A stretch of 30,509 bases of DNA from a virus. A model generated the notes under the pieces. That model was not told where the DNA came from, searched no databases, and saw only the letters and a program-made list of their open reading frames with translations. Numbering within the stretch: position 1 is the stretch's first letter; every line of letters starts with the position of its first letter. The translations under genes were made by a program, and so were the position numbers. The stretch spans positions 1 to 30,509 of IMG/VR virus record IMGVR_UViG_3300042332_000451. One strand, written 5' to 3'. Of this stretch, positions 12,415 through 19,679 are shown piece by piece.

Positions 12415-14139
12415 TTAGTTATTGTTCAACCAATTCTCTAGGTTGTGCAATGTATGTGTAGCATTATCGTAGTAAATAAAGCCAGCAGGACCAGTCAAAC
12501 CACATACACGATTCTTAGTTACAGTAATTTCTGTACTATTTCGTGTTAGTTCACTTTCAGCCATCTTGTCTCGCTTTAGCAAAATATTTGCAGAAGCTGA
12601 TTTGATGATTGTACTTGAACCCATGATGTTTTGCTCACTATCAGCACCGCTTTGACCCGCTGGAGTCTTCCGCATGTGGTTGATGAAAATGAACGTCACA
12701 CCGTGGCTCTTAATGAACCCTTTAGCCCACTTCATAAAGTCCGCTTGCTCTTCATTACTTAGACCGTCTAGAATGTCTTGCAAGGGGTCTAAAACGATCA
12801 CCTTAGCACCACATGCTGCAACTAGCTCTTCTACTGTGTCCTGAATCTCTTCGATGGTTCCATCACGGTTATCCAAGAGATAAAACCGAGAGTCACCGTC
12901 TGGTGTCATCATCAGTTGTTTAGCTTGCTCTTTAACCCGATCAGAGTTTAAGTAAGTAAGCTTTTCCTCTAAGCTTTCAATCAATGCAAGCTTCTTAGAA
13001 AGGTGTCTAGATAATAAGACTTCACCGTACTGACCAGCATCAAGCTCCATCGATACGATACCTACAGTATGTGGAGAGTTGAAAATCCAGTAATAGATTA
13101 GCTCGTTTACTAGAGTTGTCTTACCGATACCAGTATCAGCTGCAATGTTCACAATATGACCAAGAGGCATACCACCGACAAATAACTCATTTAGCTTTTG
13201 CATGAAAGGTGGGAAAGGAATCTTAGATACTGCAGATTGATCTAGAATTCGTTCGTACAGATTACCAGAAGGTAATACACCAACAGGAATCTGTTTTCTG
13301 GAATTATAGAAGTCTTGAATAAAAGCTTTCTCTTCGCCTTTTTCTAGATATTCATTTGCGTCCTTATAACGCATCTGCATAACTTTGACTTTACCTTTTG
13401 GTAGTACTTTGATTAGTTGATCAACAGCAGCTTGACCCGCTTTGTCATTATCGTATGAAATAATAATCTGATCAAAAGCATCAAAGAATTTATACTGTGC
13501 AGCAATCTGTTTGTGAGAGTTTGCACCTGTAGTTGGACTAACTACAGCAGTTTCAAAATCACCACGATCTGCATTGTATGCTTGAATCATTTGATAGGCT
13601 GAGAGTGCATCCACTTCACCTTCTGTGATTACAACATATTTACCACCACGGTTAAACTTGAACTGCATGAACAATTCGCAATCAGCACCTGTGCGACCTT
13701 TGGAATAAAAGTCCTTAGGTACTTCACGAATCTTATAGCCTACAAGCTGACCTTCCTGAGTGCATGGATAGTACTGCTCAATGACAGACCCATCCTCAAT
13801 AGAGAATGCATGTCGAACACCGAACTTTGCATAAGTCTCTCTGGTAATACCACGGAAACCTTTTCCATCTACAGCAGTCTCTGCTTTAATTGCAGTATTC
13901 TCTTCTTGTGTCAGTGCAGGTTTACTACTTGGTTTAATTTCCATATCTTCCTTTTCTTTAAAACTCTTGACTTTACTTTTATGTTTAGTCTTTTGTTGCT
14001 GCTCTAGCAGTTCTTTATATTCGTCACTAACTTTAGTGAAACCACACCCAAAACAATGACCTGAACCGTCATCGTAGAGGGCGTAGTTATCGACAGAACC
14101 GCACTTTTCACAATTAGTATGTCGAATGAAATTAGCCAT
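12415..14139 (-). CDS. Primase-helicase, T7 gp4 type
   Basis: 574 aa (T7 gp4: 566). N-terminal zinc-binding domain with C10, C13, C29, C32 for template recognition. TOPRIM primase core: VVITEGEVDALS (E173) and IIISYDNDKAG (D230, D232). RecA-fold helicase: Walker A ADTGIGKTT (K340), Walker B VIVLDPLQDI (D451), and FINHMRK (H488) for the sensor region. The enzyme unwinds DNA at the fork and makes primers for the T7-like polymerase encoded next. The start ATG overlaps the stop of the RNA ligase gene by 1 nt (TAATG) and has SD AGGAGATTA. Confidence 0.97.
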   Translation of the reverse strand: MANFIRHTNCEKCGSVDNYALYDDGSGHCFGCGFTKVSDEYKELLEQQQKTKHKSKVKSFKEKEDMEIKPSSKPALTQEENTAIKAETAVDGKGFRGITRETYAKFGVRHAFSIEDGSVIEQYYPCTQEGQLVGYKIREVPKDFYSKGRTGADCELFMQFKFNRGGKYVVITEGEVDALSAYQMIQAYNADRGDFETAVVSPTTGANSHKQIAAQYKFFDAFDQIIISYDNDKAGQAAVDQLIKVLPKGKVKVMQMRYKDANEYLEKGEEKAFIQDFYNSRKQIPVGVLPSGNLYERILDQSAVSKIPFPPFMQKLNELFVGGMPLGHIVNIAADTGIGKTTLVNELIYYWIFNSPHTVGIVSMELDAGQYGEVLLSRHLSKKLALIESLEEKLTYLNSDRVKEQAKQLMMTPDGDSRFYLLDNRDGTIEEIQDTVEELVAACGAKVIVLDPLQDILDGLSNEEQADFMKWAKGFIKSHGVTFIFINHMRKTPAGQSGADSEQNIMGSSTIIKSASANILLKRDKMAESELTRNSTEITVTKNRVCGLTGPAGFIYYDNATHTLHNLENWLNNN

Positions 14140-15182
14140 TAATCTCCTGTTTTAAGTAACCATTTGTTAGAAATAGCTTTAAAACTGCGGTTATGAATGC
14201 TGTTGCTCTTAAACACAAGACCTTCACGTTCAGAACCGTTAAGTTCTGATTTACCTTCAGCTTGTGCCAGTATACCGGAAACACTTTCACCTACAAGGGA
14301 AATATCTTCAGCAAGAATTGGTACATGTTTAAGACCTAAACGCTCACACGCAGCTTTAAGCTGGACTGGCAAGATATACTGTGCCGTATGAGTATTGTAC
14401 ATGTCATAGACATAGAAGTCAAGCTGAGTCTTGTACTGATTGCCTTGGATGCCTTCACCAATCATCTCACCTTGAATAGCCATACCCTTCATGAAATTAC
14501 GGCGCATAATATCCTCAATTTGGAACTTACGTGCTACTTTCCAGAATGAATTTGCTTCATCTTCTTTCAAGTCAAGATTACGTGAACACACATGAAATAC
14601 ATCTTCATCGTCTAGATAGAACGTGCAAGAAGAACCATCAAGTTTTTCAGTAATAGACCAAGTATCTTCTTGGAATACACCATTGAATTCTTTTACAAGA
14701 TTTTGTACACGCTCTTGATCAGTCTTTGGTACTAGTGTAGGGAAATTGCCTCGTGCCATACCAGCAAGTTGAGCATTCATTGGGCGTTCCCATTTGATGA
14801 TACCAAGCTGTTCAGTTACATCCGAACCTTCATAATCTGCGAATCTTGCACCGGGACCAGCACCAAGTAAAATCGCAAGATTTGCGTTAAATGGTAGCAA
14901 CAAACCTTGTGAGATTTGACCACGTAGTTTTACTGTACGTAGGCGTTCACCTTTTACACCTTCAAATTCACGAGGCTCTTTACCTTTGGATAGGAATGGT
15001 GCAAGCTCTGTTGGAACCCAACTGTCAATTTCTAAGTATAAAGCGAGGGAATCAACTGCAAATTCACCCTTCTTTACTACAACTTTCCAGCCATCGACTA
15101 CAGCGACTTCAATAGCGTCTGCACCTTCAATGGGTTCAATTGCTGCGATTTTACGGATAGTTGCCAATTTACGTTCTGTCAT
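14139..15182 (-). CDS. RNA ligase, DRB0094/Rnl5 family
   Basis: 347 aa. The N-terminal about 160 residues (TIRKIAAIEPIEGADAIEVA, then GWKVVVKKGEF and LYLEIDSWVP) are the OB-like extra domain of TIGR02306 (DRB0094 family) RNA ligases. The catalytic nucleotidyltransferase domain has motif I EKLDGSS (K180), motif Ia/III region CSRNLD and GEMIGEGIQG, motif IV EGLVFKS (E320) and motif V FKAISNKWLLK (K335, K340). The Deinococcus homologue seals nicks with an RNA 3'-OH strand. A role in repairing cleaved tRNA or other RNA during infection is inferred. It lies between DNA ligase and primase-helicase genes; SD AAAGGAGAAAC. Confidence 0.92.
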   Translation of the reverse strand: MTERKLATIRKIAAIEPIEGADAIEVAVVDGWKVVVKKGEFAVDSLALYLEIDSWVPTELAPFLSKGKEPREFEGVKGERLRTVKLRGQISQGLLLPFNANLAILLGAGPGARFADYEGSDVTEQLGIIKWERPMNAQLAGMARGNFPTLVPKTDQERVQNLVKEFNGVFQEDTWSITEKLDGSSCTFYLDDEDVFHVCSRNLDLKEDEANSFWKVARKFQIEDIMRRNFMKGMAIQGEMIGEGIQGNQYKTQLDFYVYDMYNTHTAQYILPVQLKAACERLGLKHVPILAEDISLVGESVSGILAQAEGKSELNGSEREGLVFKSNSIHNRSFKAISNKWLLKTGD

Positions 15183-15193
15183 TTGTTTCTCCT

Positions 15194-15301
15194 TTATCTA
15201 AAAAATACAAAAATCTGAATAATTAAACTAATTACACATATAAACATTGCAGATTTTAGTACAAAGTTTACCCGTTTAATTTCTTTTTGGTAACGTTTCA
15301 T
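15194..15301 (-). CDS. Small membrane peptide, 35 aa
   Basis: The short open frame fills the gap between DNA ligase and RNA ligase genes. ATG at 15299-15301 overlaps the ligase stop (ATGA) with AGGA upstream; the stop lies 11 nt before the RNA ligase start, where the next SD follows. Sequence: a basic head (MKRYQKEIKRVNFVLKSAMF) then a single hydrophobic helix ICVISLIIQIFVFFR. The layout (Lys-rich cytoplasmic head, one TM) and tight coupling argue that it is translated. Confidence 0.6.
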   Translation of the reverse strand: MKRYQKEIKRVNFVLKSAMFICVISLIIQIFVFFR

Positions 15302-16203
15302 AAATCATCCTTGTGTCTGATTGCAATGTAAATCGGAAAGCGAGGTACATTATAACCTGTTCCAACATCAAAATACTTAACTTTTGCAAGTTGACCCATC
15401 AATGTTTCTCTGCGTTCCCACAAGTCAACTCGAATAGCATCAGTCATACCACTGCCACAACTGAATGTATCGCCTTTAGAGGTGCGTAGAATCAACGATC
15501 CCATTGTGTCTAGGGCTACCATACCTTCTTTAGCTGTAGAGCGTTCTGTGCGGCCTAATTCATTGGTCTTTGCAGCGTTAGTATTCGTGTACTTAGGTTC
15601 CCAACCAATGATTTCAAACTCATTGTCAACAAAGCGTTTTACTTTTTGTAGTTCTGGATTCTTAGTACCAGATCGACCGCATTTGTAACGTGCATTTTCA
15701 TCACGAAGCATAACACCTTCTGCACCTTGAGCCAGCATTTCAGCTTCAAACTCGTCAATACAAGCATCATCTGTAACAGGATAATGTTGCAGTAGAACTA
15801 CTCGCACTGGCAGACGATCATCACGATATAACTGCGATAAACGAGTGTAACGCTCAAGCCAAGATTGCGTAGGGTGAAAGCGATCAAAGACCCAAAAAAT
15901 AAAATCAGGTTCACCACTCTGACGCATAACTCCAGAAGTACTTTGATTAAATACATCAGGTGCATTCTTATCACCTACAATCAATTCACCATCCATACCG
16001 TCTAGCATTTCCCAATGGTGCTTAACATAAGCTTGAATGCTTTTGTTTGGAATTGGTTTAAGACTACGTGAGTAAGCTATACCACCAAATACAATGCAGC
16101 GAATACCATCAAGTTTTTCTGACATGTACATACTAGATGGTTGCGTCTTAACTTTAGTTTGCTCAATTGCAAGCTGCGGCTTAAAGCCTTCTGGAATTGT
16201 CAT
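15298..16203 (-). CDS. ATP-dependent DNA ligase (T7 gp1.3 type)
   Basis: 301 aa from ATG at 16201-16203, which has GGAGA at good distance; a TTG one codon earlier is less likely. Motif I EKLDGIR (K30), motif III FIFWVFDRF, motif IV EGVMLRD and motif V region LQKVKRF. The C-terminal OB domain carries GMTDAIR and ends GYNVPRFPIYIAIRHKDD. Shorter than T7 ligase (359 aa) but with all nucleotidyltransferase motifs. It seals Okazaki fragments with ATP. It is translationally coupled to the 36-aa gene upstream (TGATG) and to the 35-aa membrane peptide downstream. Confidence 0.95.
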   Translation of the reverse strand: MTIPEGFKPQLAIEQTKVKTQPSSMYMSEKLDGIRCIVFGGIAYSRSLKPIPNKSIQAYVKHHWEMLDGMDGELIVGDKNAPDVFNQSTSGVMRQSGEPDFIFWVFDRFHPTQSWLERYTRLSQLYRDDRLPVRVVLLQHYPVTDDACIDEFEAEMLAQGAEGVMLRDENARYKCGRSGTKNPELQKVKRFVDNEFEIIGWEPKYTNTNAAKTNELGRTERSTAKEGMVALDTMGSLILRTSKGDTFSCGSGMTDAIRVDLWERRETLMGQLAKVKYFDVGTGYNVPRFPIYIAIRHKDDL

Positions 16204-16313
16204 CAATGTTCTCCAATCTTAAAAATGCGATAACGTTTGTTACCAAGCTTCAAGTATACACCAGCATAGTAGAAAAGCTTAGGACTTTGATAAATAATTT
16301 TTGGAAAATTCAT
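16203..16313 (-). CDS. Small hypothetical protein, 36 aa
   Basis: The open frame between the 117-aa membrane protein gene and the DNA ligase gene has SD AAGGAGAAAACTAA, an ATGA start overlap with the upstream stop, and a TGATG junction with the ligase. Product: MNFPKIIYQSPKLFYYAGVY then LKLGNKRYRIFKIGEH. It is aromatic and basic, probably a small beta-hairpin. It also carries the SD of the ligase. No family is recognised. Confidence 0.6.
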   Translation of the reverse strand: MNFPKIIYQSPKLFYYAGVYLKLGNKRYRIFKIGEH

Positions 16314-16663
16314 TTAGTTTTCTCCTTAACTTTACTTTTGATAGTCTCAAGCTCTTCTGCAAGCTTCAGTTCAATCAGTTCAACTGTTTGTTTACCAATA
16401 TTACTCTCTACAATTTGTTGACCAGTGTAAGCACCAGCCATCATCCACATTGTACGCTCTGAAGGTAGTAATGAATTTGTTAGTCCTGCAAGTAAGATAA
16501 GAACAATAGGCCAAACACGAATACCCTTCATTGTAGGATACGTATTACCATGCCAAATAATATAACCAATATAAACAACTAATGTAATACCGAATATAAA
16601 TACAAGTAGCTTTGAAATACTAGCAATTACACCAGCCAGATAAATAATTAATACCAAACTCAT
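16310..16663 (-). CDS. Membrane protein, 117 aa
   Basis: Hydrophobic segments at about 2-16 and 18-36 (LLVFIFGITLVVYIGYII) and at about 49-64 (VWPIVLILLAGLTNSLL), then a short loop and a soluble helical tail rich in Glu/Lys (VELIELKLAEELETIKSKVK). That gives two or three TM helices with a cytoplasmic coiled-coil-like tail. The motif LLPSERTMWMMAGAYTGQQI is familiar from phage small membrane proteins of unknown role. ATGA overlaps exist on both sides. Confidence 0.75.
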   Translation of the reverse strand: MSLVLIIYLAGVIASISKLLVFIFGITLVVYIGYIIWHGNTYPTMKGIRVWPIVLILLAGLTNSLLPSERTMWMMAGAYTGQQIVESNIGKQTVELIELKLAEELETIKSKVKEKTK

Positions 16664-16797
16664 CGTTGCACCACCTGTAAGATCATGTTAATACCTTGAA
16701 TAACCATTTGTTGCTCCATTGGATTCAACTCGTGCCATTTGCGTTTATCACCGAACTTCTCAGCGATTTTAGCCCAAAATTTTTCTACATCACTCAT
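16660..16797 (-). CDS. Small hypothetical protein, 45 aa
   Basis: ATG at 16795-16797 overlaps the stop of the 68-aa gene (ATGA) and has AAAGGAG upstream; its own stop overlaps the start of the membrane protein gene (ATGA). Product: SDVEKFWAKIAEKFGDKRKW then HELNPMEQQMVIQGINMILQ. It is helical and the second half is amphipathic. The double coupling is good evidence for translation; the function is unknown. Confidence 0.65.
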   Translation of the reverse strand: MSDVEKFWAKIAEKFGDKRKWHELNPMEQQMVIQGINMILQVVQR

Positions 16798-17000
16798 TTG
16801 TACATCTCCTTTAAGTTACCATCTGCATCGTAATATGGACGACCCTCGTGAATAGCTAACAACAGTGTTTGAATTCTGTTGGCTAAATGCAAGTCTCTGT
16901 CTGAGACTACATATCCTGCATTATACAGTAAAGATTTGATTGCAGCTAGACGACTAACAGCATCTTCAAAATTATCTTTATAGTGCATGGATGCGCTCAT
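16794..17000 (-). CDS. Hypothetical protein, 68 aa
   Basis: Helical protein: DNFEDAVSRLAAIKSLLYNA, then GYVVSDRDLHLANRIQTLLL and EGRPYYDADGNLKEMYK. The first ATG (17000) overlaps the upstream gene by 23 nt; an internal ATG at 16988 (MHYKDNFED) is an alternative and neither has a strong SD. The 3' end holds the SD for the 45-aa gene. Family not recognised. Confidence 0.65.
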   Translation of the reverse strand: MSASMHYKDNFEDAVSRLAAIKSLLYNAGYVVSDRDLHLANRIQTLLLAIHEGRPYYDADGNLKEMYK

Positions 17001-17388
17001 TTCGATAAGCTAACTCTTGTTTCATCAAGTCCTCTACGTAAGTTCCATTGATGTGCTGTTGAGTATCAAGTATAGCATTGATATGATCAGTTTCCATATC
17101 TTGTAGAGCAATATATTTACCCTCTGGTAGATACTCACCATTTTTACCATAAGATTTCCACACAAAAGCTTCACGAATAGCTTTAAAAGGATCACTTAGG
17201 TATACATCCATAAATGTAGGAAGTGTTGTATTAAAGCTACGGCGCAAGTAATCATTACCACCATCTACAATGTAGATTTCACCTGATACCTTATCTCGGT
17301 GCTCTTTGTAATCATGTCGGTGGTAGCTACGCAGGTATGTACCATCCGGTGTAATGATAGCATTACAAATAATTTGTTCATTCATCAT
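16978..17388 (-). CDS. Hypothetical protein with RSYHRHDYKEH motif, about 136 aa
   Basis: The start chosen is ATG at 17386-17388 (MMNEQIICNAIITP), 8 nt after GGAG; ATGs at 17394 and 17385 are close alternatives. A longer frame reaching to 17454 would overlap the 50-aa gene and lacks an SD. Distinct stretches: AIITPDGTYLRSYHRHDYKE, EIYIVDGGNDYLRRSFN, and then DPFKAIREAFVWKSYGKNGE, GKYIALQDMETDHINAIL. This combination is a recurrent phage protein of unknown function, in which ITPDGT-LRSYHRHDY forms the conserved N-terminus. Confidence 0.75.
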   Translation of the reverse strand: MMNEQIICNAIITPDGTYLRSYHRHDYKEHRDKVSGEIYIVDGGNDYLRRSFNTTLPTFMDVYLSDPFKAIREAFVWKSYGKNGEYLPEGKYIALQDMETDHINAILDTQQHINGTYVEDLMKQELAYRNERIHAL

Positions 17389-17530
17389 CTTCATTACTCC
17401 ATATTTCTTCAATTTCAGGGGAATGTGCAGTAGGATCAAACAGTTGTTCTGCAATTATACCTGCTTGTTGTTCACTGTCAGCTTCAACTTCGATTGTTTC
17501 TTCGATTCGCACTGTTACAAAATATTTCAT
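17378..17530 (-). CDS. Small acidic protein, 50 aa
   Basis: ATG at 17528-17530. Product: MKYFVTVRIEETIEVEADSE, then QQAGIIAEQLFDPTAHSPEI and EEIWSNEDDE. The beta-strand start followed by a helix (VEADSEQQAGIIAEQ) is a common small phage ferredoxin-like or DUF-type fold. Its last codons overlap the next gene by 11 nt. The upstream SD is weak; a terminator hairpin lies 11 nt upstream, so transcription comes through it. Confidence 0.6.
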   Translation of the reverse strand: MKYFVTVRIEETIEVEADSEQQAGIIAEQLFDPTAHSPEIEEIWSNEDDE

Positions 17531-17540
17531 ATTTATTTCT

Positions 17541-17572
17541 AAACAATAAAGGAGAGCCGAAGCCCTCCCTTT
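17541..17572 (-). terminator. Hairpin terminator after the SPFH gene
   Basis: On the minus strand AAGGGAGGGC-TTCG-GCTCTCCTTT (17548-17571), a 10-bp stem with two G-U pairs and a UUCG loop, followed by ATTGTTTAG. It is directly after the stop of the SPFH gene. Confidence 0.75.
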
Positions 17573-17573
17573 G

Positions 17574-18374
17574 TTACTTACCTACGTTAACCATTCCTTT
17601 GAAATCCATCGGTACAACAATAGTTTGTACACGACCTGCTGCAATACCTTCTGCAATCTTCATTTGTGCCTGAGCTTGCATATAAGCGATAGATTGACCA
17701 GAGTTAGAACTTAGTGCAGCCATGCGTTCAGATTCTTTCTTAGCAATCTCAACTTCAGTTTGCTTAATCTTTAGTTCATTTTGAGCACGAACATAGTTTG
17801 TAGCAGACTGCAAGATTTCAGCATTGGGTAGAATGTTACGTACTTGCACAACAGTCAATGATACAGAACCATCTAGCTTTTCAGCTTTTAGTTGTTCATG
17901 TACAGTATCACGAATTTGCTCTTCGATCTTAGCACGATTGTCTGCAACTTCAAGTGACTTATAAGTACGAATAACTTTGTATGCTGCATTATTAACCAAT
18001 GTACTCATATAAGAGTGCATAAGATAGATATCACCTTTGTGCTCAGTGTGAAAACTACGACTCTTAGTTGAGTACAATTCAGCAACGGATGTTGAATTCA
18101 AACCATAGACAACTGTAATATCAAAATCTGCAAGAGGGCTGTTATCTGCAGTCATTGGTGTTTTATTGTCAAGATTAACAGCAATGTCTTTTGTTGGAAA
18201 AGTGAGAATAGAACCAATTAGAGTTTGATTCCATGTTCCCGGTTGTAGTTCATTACCTTCAATCTGTTTTGATGCATTGACTCGTACACCGACTTCACCA
18301 GTTTCAATACGAGTGCAACCTACAGAAGCCAAAGCGACTGCAACAGCAAGAATAACACTTTTAATAAATTTCAT
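17574..18374 (-). CDS. SPFH/band-7 (prohibitin-like) protein with lipoprotein-type signal
   Basis: 266 aa. N-terminal signal KFIKSVILAVAVALASVGC with Cys20 as likely lipidation site, although position -3 is Ser rather than Leu. Then the SPFH domain: RIETGEVGVRV at the start, about residues 24-190, including LTFPTKDIAVNLDNKTPMTA, ADFDITVVYGLN and VRNILPNAEIL. The following helix is charged and coiled coil (ELKIKQTEVEIAKKESERMA), then YMQAQAQMKIAEGIAAGRVQ, as in prohibitin/stomatin proteins that oligomerise into membrane rings. Bacterial relatives (HflK/HflC) control FtsH; phage homologues may protect the membrane or modulate host proteases, which is inference. SD AAAAGGAGTATTT; a terminator follows. 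Confidence 0.85.
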   Translation of the reverse strand: MKFIKSVILAVAVALASVGCTRIETGEVGVRVNASKQIEGNELQPGTWNQTLIGSILTFPTKDIAVNLDNKTPMTADNSPLADFDITVVYGLNSTSVAELYSTKSRSFHTEHKGDIYLMHSYMSTLVNNAAYKVIRTYKSLEVADNRAKIEEQIRDTVHEQLKAEKLDGSVSLTVVQVRNILPNAEILQSATNYVRAQNELKIKQTEVEIAKKESERMAALSSNSGQSIAYMQAQAQMKIAEGIAAGRVQTIVVPMDFKGMVNVGK

Positions 18375-18389
18375 AAATACTCCTTTTAG

Positions 18390-18566
18390 TTAAAACAAAA
18401 TTACAATGCCAGCTAGAATTAACACAGCAATGGATGCATTGAATAGCAAGTATAGCACAGATTTGATAAAGGACCACTTGGTTTTTGCATCTGACTCTTT
18501 AAAAAAGAAAAGAATTCCTGTTACAAGTAACGTTGTAACTACTAAGACAAAAATTAGTTTGATCAT
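18390..18566 (-). CDS. Small two-TM membrane protein, 58 aa
   Basis: ATG at 18564-18566 overlaps the stop of the 153-aa gene (ATGA), with GGAGA upstream. Product: MIKLIFVLVVTTLLVTGILF (TM1), FFKESDAKTKWSFIKS, then VLYLLFNASIAVLILAGIVI (TM2). A short charged loop between helices predicts a hairpin membrane protein. It stands immediately upstream of the SPFH gene and may be its membrane partner, which is inference from position only. Confidence 0.65.
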   Translation of the reverse strand: MIKLIFVLVVTTLLVTGILFFFKESDAKTKWSFIKSVLYLLFNASIAVLILAGIVILF

Positions 18567-19024
18567 GCATTCTTCTCCATTTGTTTAAACAGTGCGTTGG
18601 TTGTACGGGCCATGTTCCATGCCATCTTGAACACTTCATTGACCTTGAAGCCAACATCTTCCTCATAGTCTGCAATGGTTGACCAAGCGTAAGCAGGTTT
18701 CTGCATTGCAGGTGTAATCGGACCAGCACTTGGTACTAGCTGTACTGCGTGTGGGCTGGTATAATAGGCAGTAGCCAACTCGTTGTTTGGGCCTCCGGGT
18801 GCATTAGGTGTAAAGCACATGTGTACGCAGCACTCTTCTTCGTCCATGAAACCATAGAACGCAGGTTCTTGCACTGGCTTATTCAGAGCAAATTGCAGCT
18901 TGAGTTCTCGACCTTGCATCTGCATTAACTCAGCTTCCAATCTTTCATTACGAGCACGTAACAAACGATTCTCTTGTTCTAGTTCATCAATTTCATTTTG
19001 CATACGCTCTTCTGCTGTACTCAT
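18563..19024 (-). CDS. Hypothetical protein with N-terminal coiled coil, 153 aa
   Basis: Residues about 1-45 form a classic coiled coil (NEIDELEQENRLLRARNERL). The middle EPAFYGFMDEEECCVHMCF to NNELATAYYTSP resembles the repeat block EPVAYMF...ELATPLYT seen in many phage early proteins. The end is helical (FKVNEVFKMAWNMARTTNAL). Function unknown; the coiled coil suggests oligomerisation. ATGA overlaps on both sides. Confidence 0.75.
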   Translation of the reverse strand: MSTAEERMQNEIDELEQENRLLRARNERLEAELMQMQGRELKLQFALNKPVQEPAFYGFMDEEECCVHMCFTPNAPGGPNNELATAYYTSPHAVQLVPSAGPITPAMQKPAYAWSTIADYEEDVGFKVNEVFKMAWNMARTTNALFKQMEKNA

Positions 19025-19188
19025 AGTTTCTCCATTTTAATGTTACGCAAGTTAGGACTCTTACGCATTTGCATAAGATGCCAATCAGCTTCCTTAGCAC
19101 TGCAACTGTAAGAACGAGTACTGATTGTACCATCGTTCTTTACTTCTTGCCATGTAAGACGAGCATTCTTTACATCTTTAAATTTCAT
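19021..19188 (-). CDS. Small basic protein, 55 aa
   Basis: ATG at 19186-19188 overlaps the stop of the 98-aa gene (ATGA), and its stop overlaps the start of the coiled-coil gene (ATGA). Product: MKFKDVKNARLTWQEVKNDG, TISTRSYSCSAKEADWHLMQ, MRKSPNLRNIKMEKL. Lys/Arg-rich, probably nucleic-acid binding or structural. No family recognised; the position fills an otherwise empty 160-nt gap with good coupling. Confidence 0.65.
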   Translation of the reverse strand: MKFKDVKNARLTWQEVKNDGTISTRSYSCSAKEADWHLMQMRKSPNLRNIKMEKL

Positions 19189-19481
19189 GATCCCATTGGC
19201 TCCTGTGCAATTGGTTTGTAGATTGTGTTCATAGTCTCAATTGTACCATCAAAATACTTGTTGAGGATAACTGATGTTCGAACATTGTAGCAAGTACCAA
19301 GTCTTGGATGATTGACCACACGAGACAGACTCGCTACTGGATACTTTTCATCGTCAGCCCAATTCCAAAAGATAGCTGGTCCTTCATAGTACACAACAGG
19401 CTTTTGTGGTACTTTAGGAATGCATCCATGTTGCATGCAGTGCTTTACTGTCTCGCATTCATCGCAGATAACTCTATTCAT
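19185..19481 (-). CDS. Hypothetical protein with Cys/His cluster, 98 aa
   Basis: First gene of the minus arm. ATG at 19481 has AAAAGGAGTAAAT. The N-terminus NRVICDECETVKHCMQHGCI has CxxC plus HC and HGC, a possible small zinc site. Then YYEGPAIFWNWADDEKYPVA, VVNHPRLGTCYNVRTSVILN and a Gln/Glu tail QEPMGS. The block GTCYNVRTSVILN-YFDGTIETMNT-Y resembles phage proteins of unknown function. Being the first gene after the divergent promoters it is probably expressed early. Confidence 0.75.
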   Translation of the reverse strand: MNRVICDECETVKHCMQHGCIPKVPQKPVVYYEGPAIFWNWADDEKYPVASLSRVVNHPRLGTCYNVRTSVILNKYFDGTIETMNTIYKPIAQEPMGS

Positions 19482-19512
19482 ATTTACTCCTTTTGTTAAT
19501 AAACTTTATAAA

Positions 19513-19553
19513 ACTATAATCTTAGATATAACCTAAGATCAACCTGAGTTCAA
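19513..19553 (-). promoter_or_regulatory. Promoter region of the minus arm (two overlapping sigma70 candidates)
   Basis: On the minus strand TTGATC (19537-19542), 18 nt, TATAGT (19513-19518); and TTGAAC (19548-19553), 17 nt, TATATC (19525-19530). Both face the first minus-arm gene. The -35 boxes fall inside the tandem repeat units, so a repeat-binding protein would control this promoter. Confidence 0.5.
19519..19539. repeat. 7-bp perfect inverted repeat at the divergent junction
   Basis: ATCTTAG (19519-19525) and CTAAGAT (19533-19539) with 7-bp spacer ATATAAC, in the minus-arm promoter between -10 and -35 candidates. It could be an operator for a dimeric repressor. Confidence 0.6.
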
Positions 19554-19611
19554 CCTTGAGACTAACCTCTCGACTTAACCCTCGCTCACCCCTCTCATCC
19601 CCTCGTTGGAC
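19530..19611. repeat. Degenerate C-rich 11-12-bp tandem repeats (iteron-like)
   Basis: Successive units: AACCTAAGATC (19530), AACCTGAGTTC (19541), AACCTTGAGACT (19552), AACCTCTCGACT (19564), TAACCCTCGCTC (19576), ACCCCTCTCATC (19588), CCCTCGTTGGAC (19600). The first three are close copies; later ones drift and become purely pyrimidine on the plus strand. The block lies in the only sizeable non-coding gap between the two arms, next to AT-rich sequence. Possible replication origin or operator array. Confidence 0.55.
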
Positions 19612-19679
19612 TGGATTGTACACCTGCTCTTGATCTTGTCAAGCCCCTTTTTAAAAATAAATTTATTTGCACATAGGTA

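Noticed and set aside
19624-19650. Hairpin CTTGA-TCTTG-TCAAG followed by CCCCTTTTT as a plus-strand terminator
   Set aside because: Stem only 5 bp without GC core and no plus-strand gene upstream; may only be part of the junction region.
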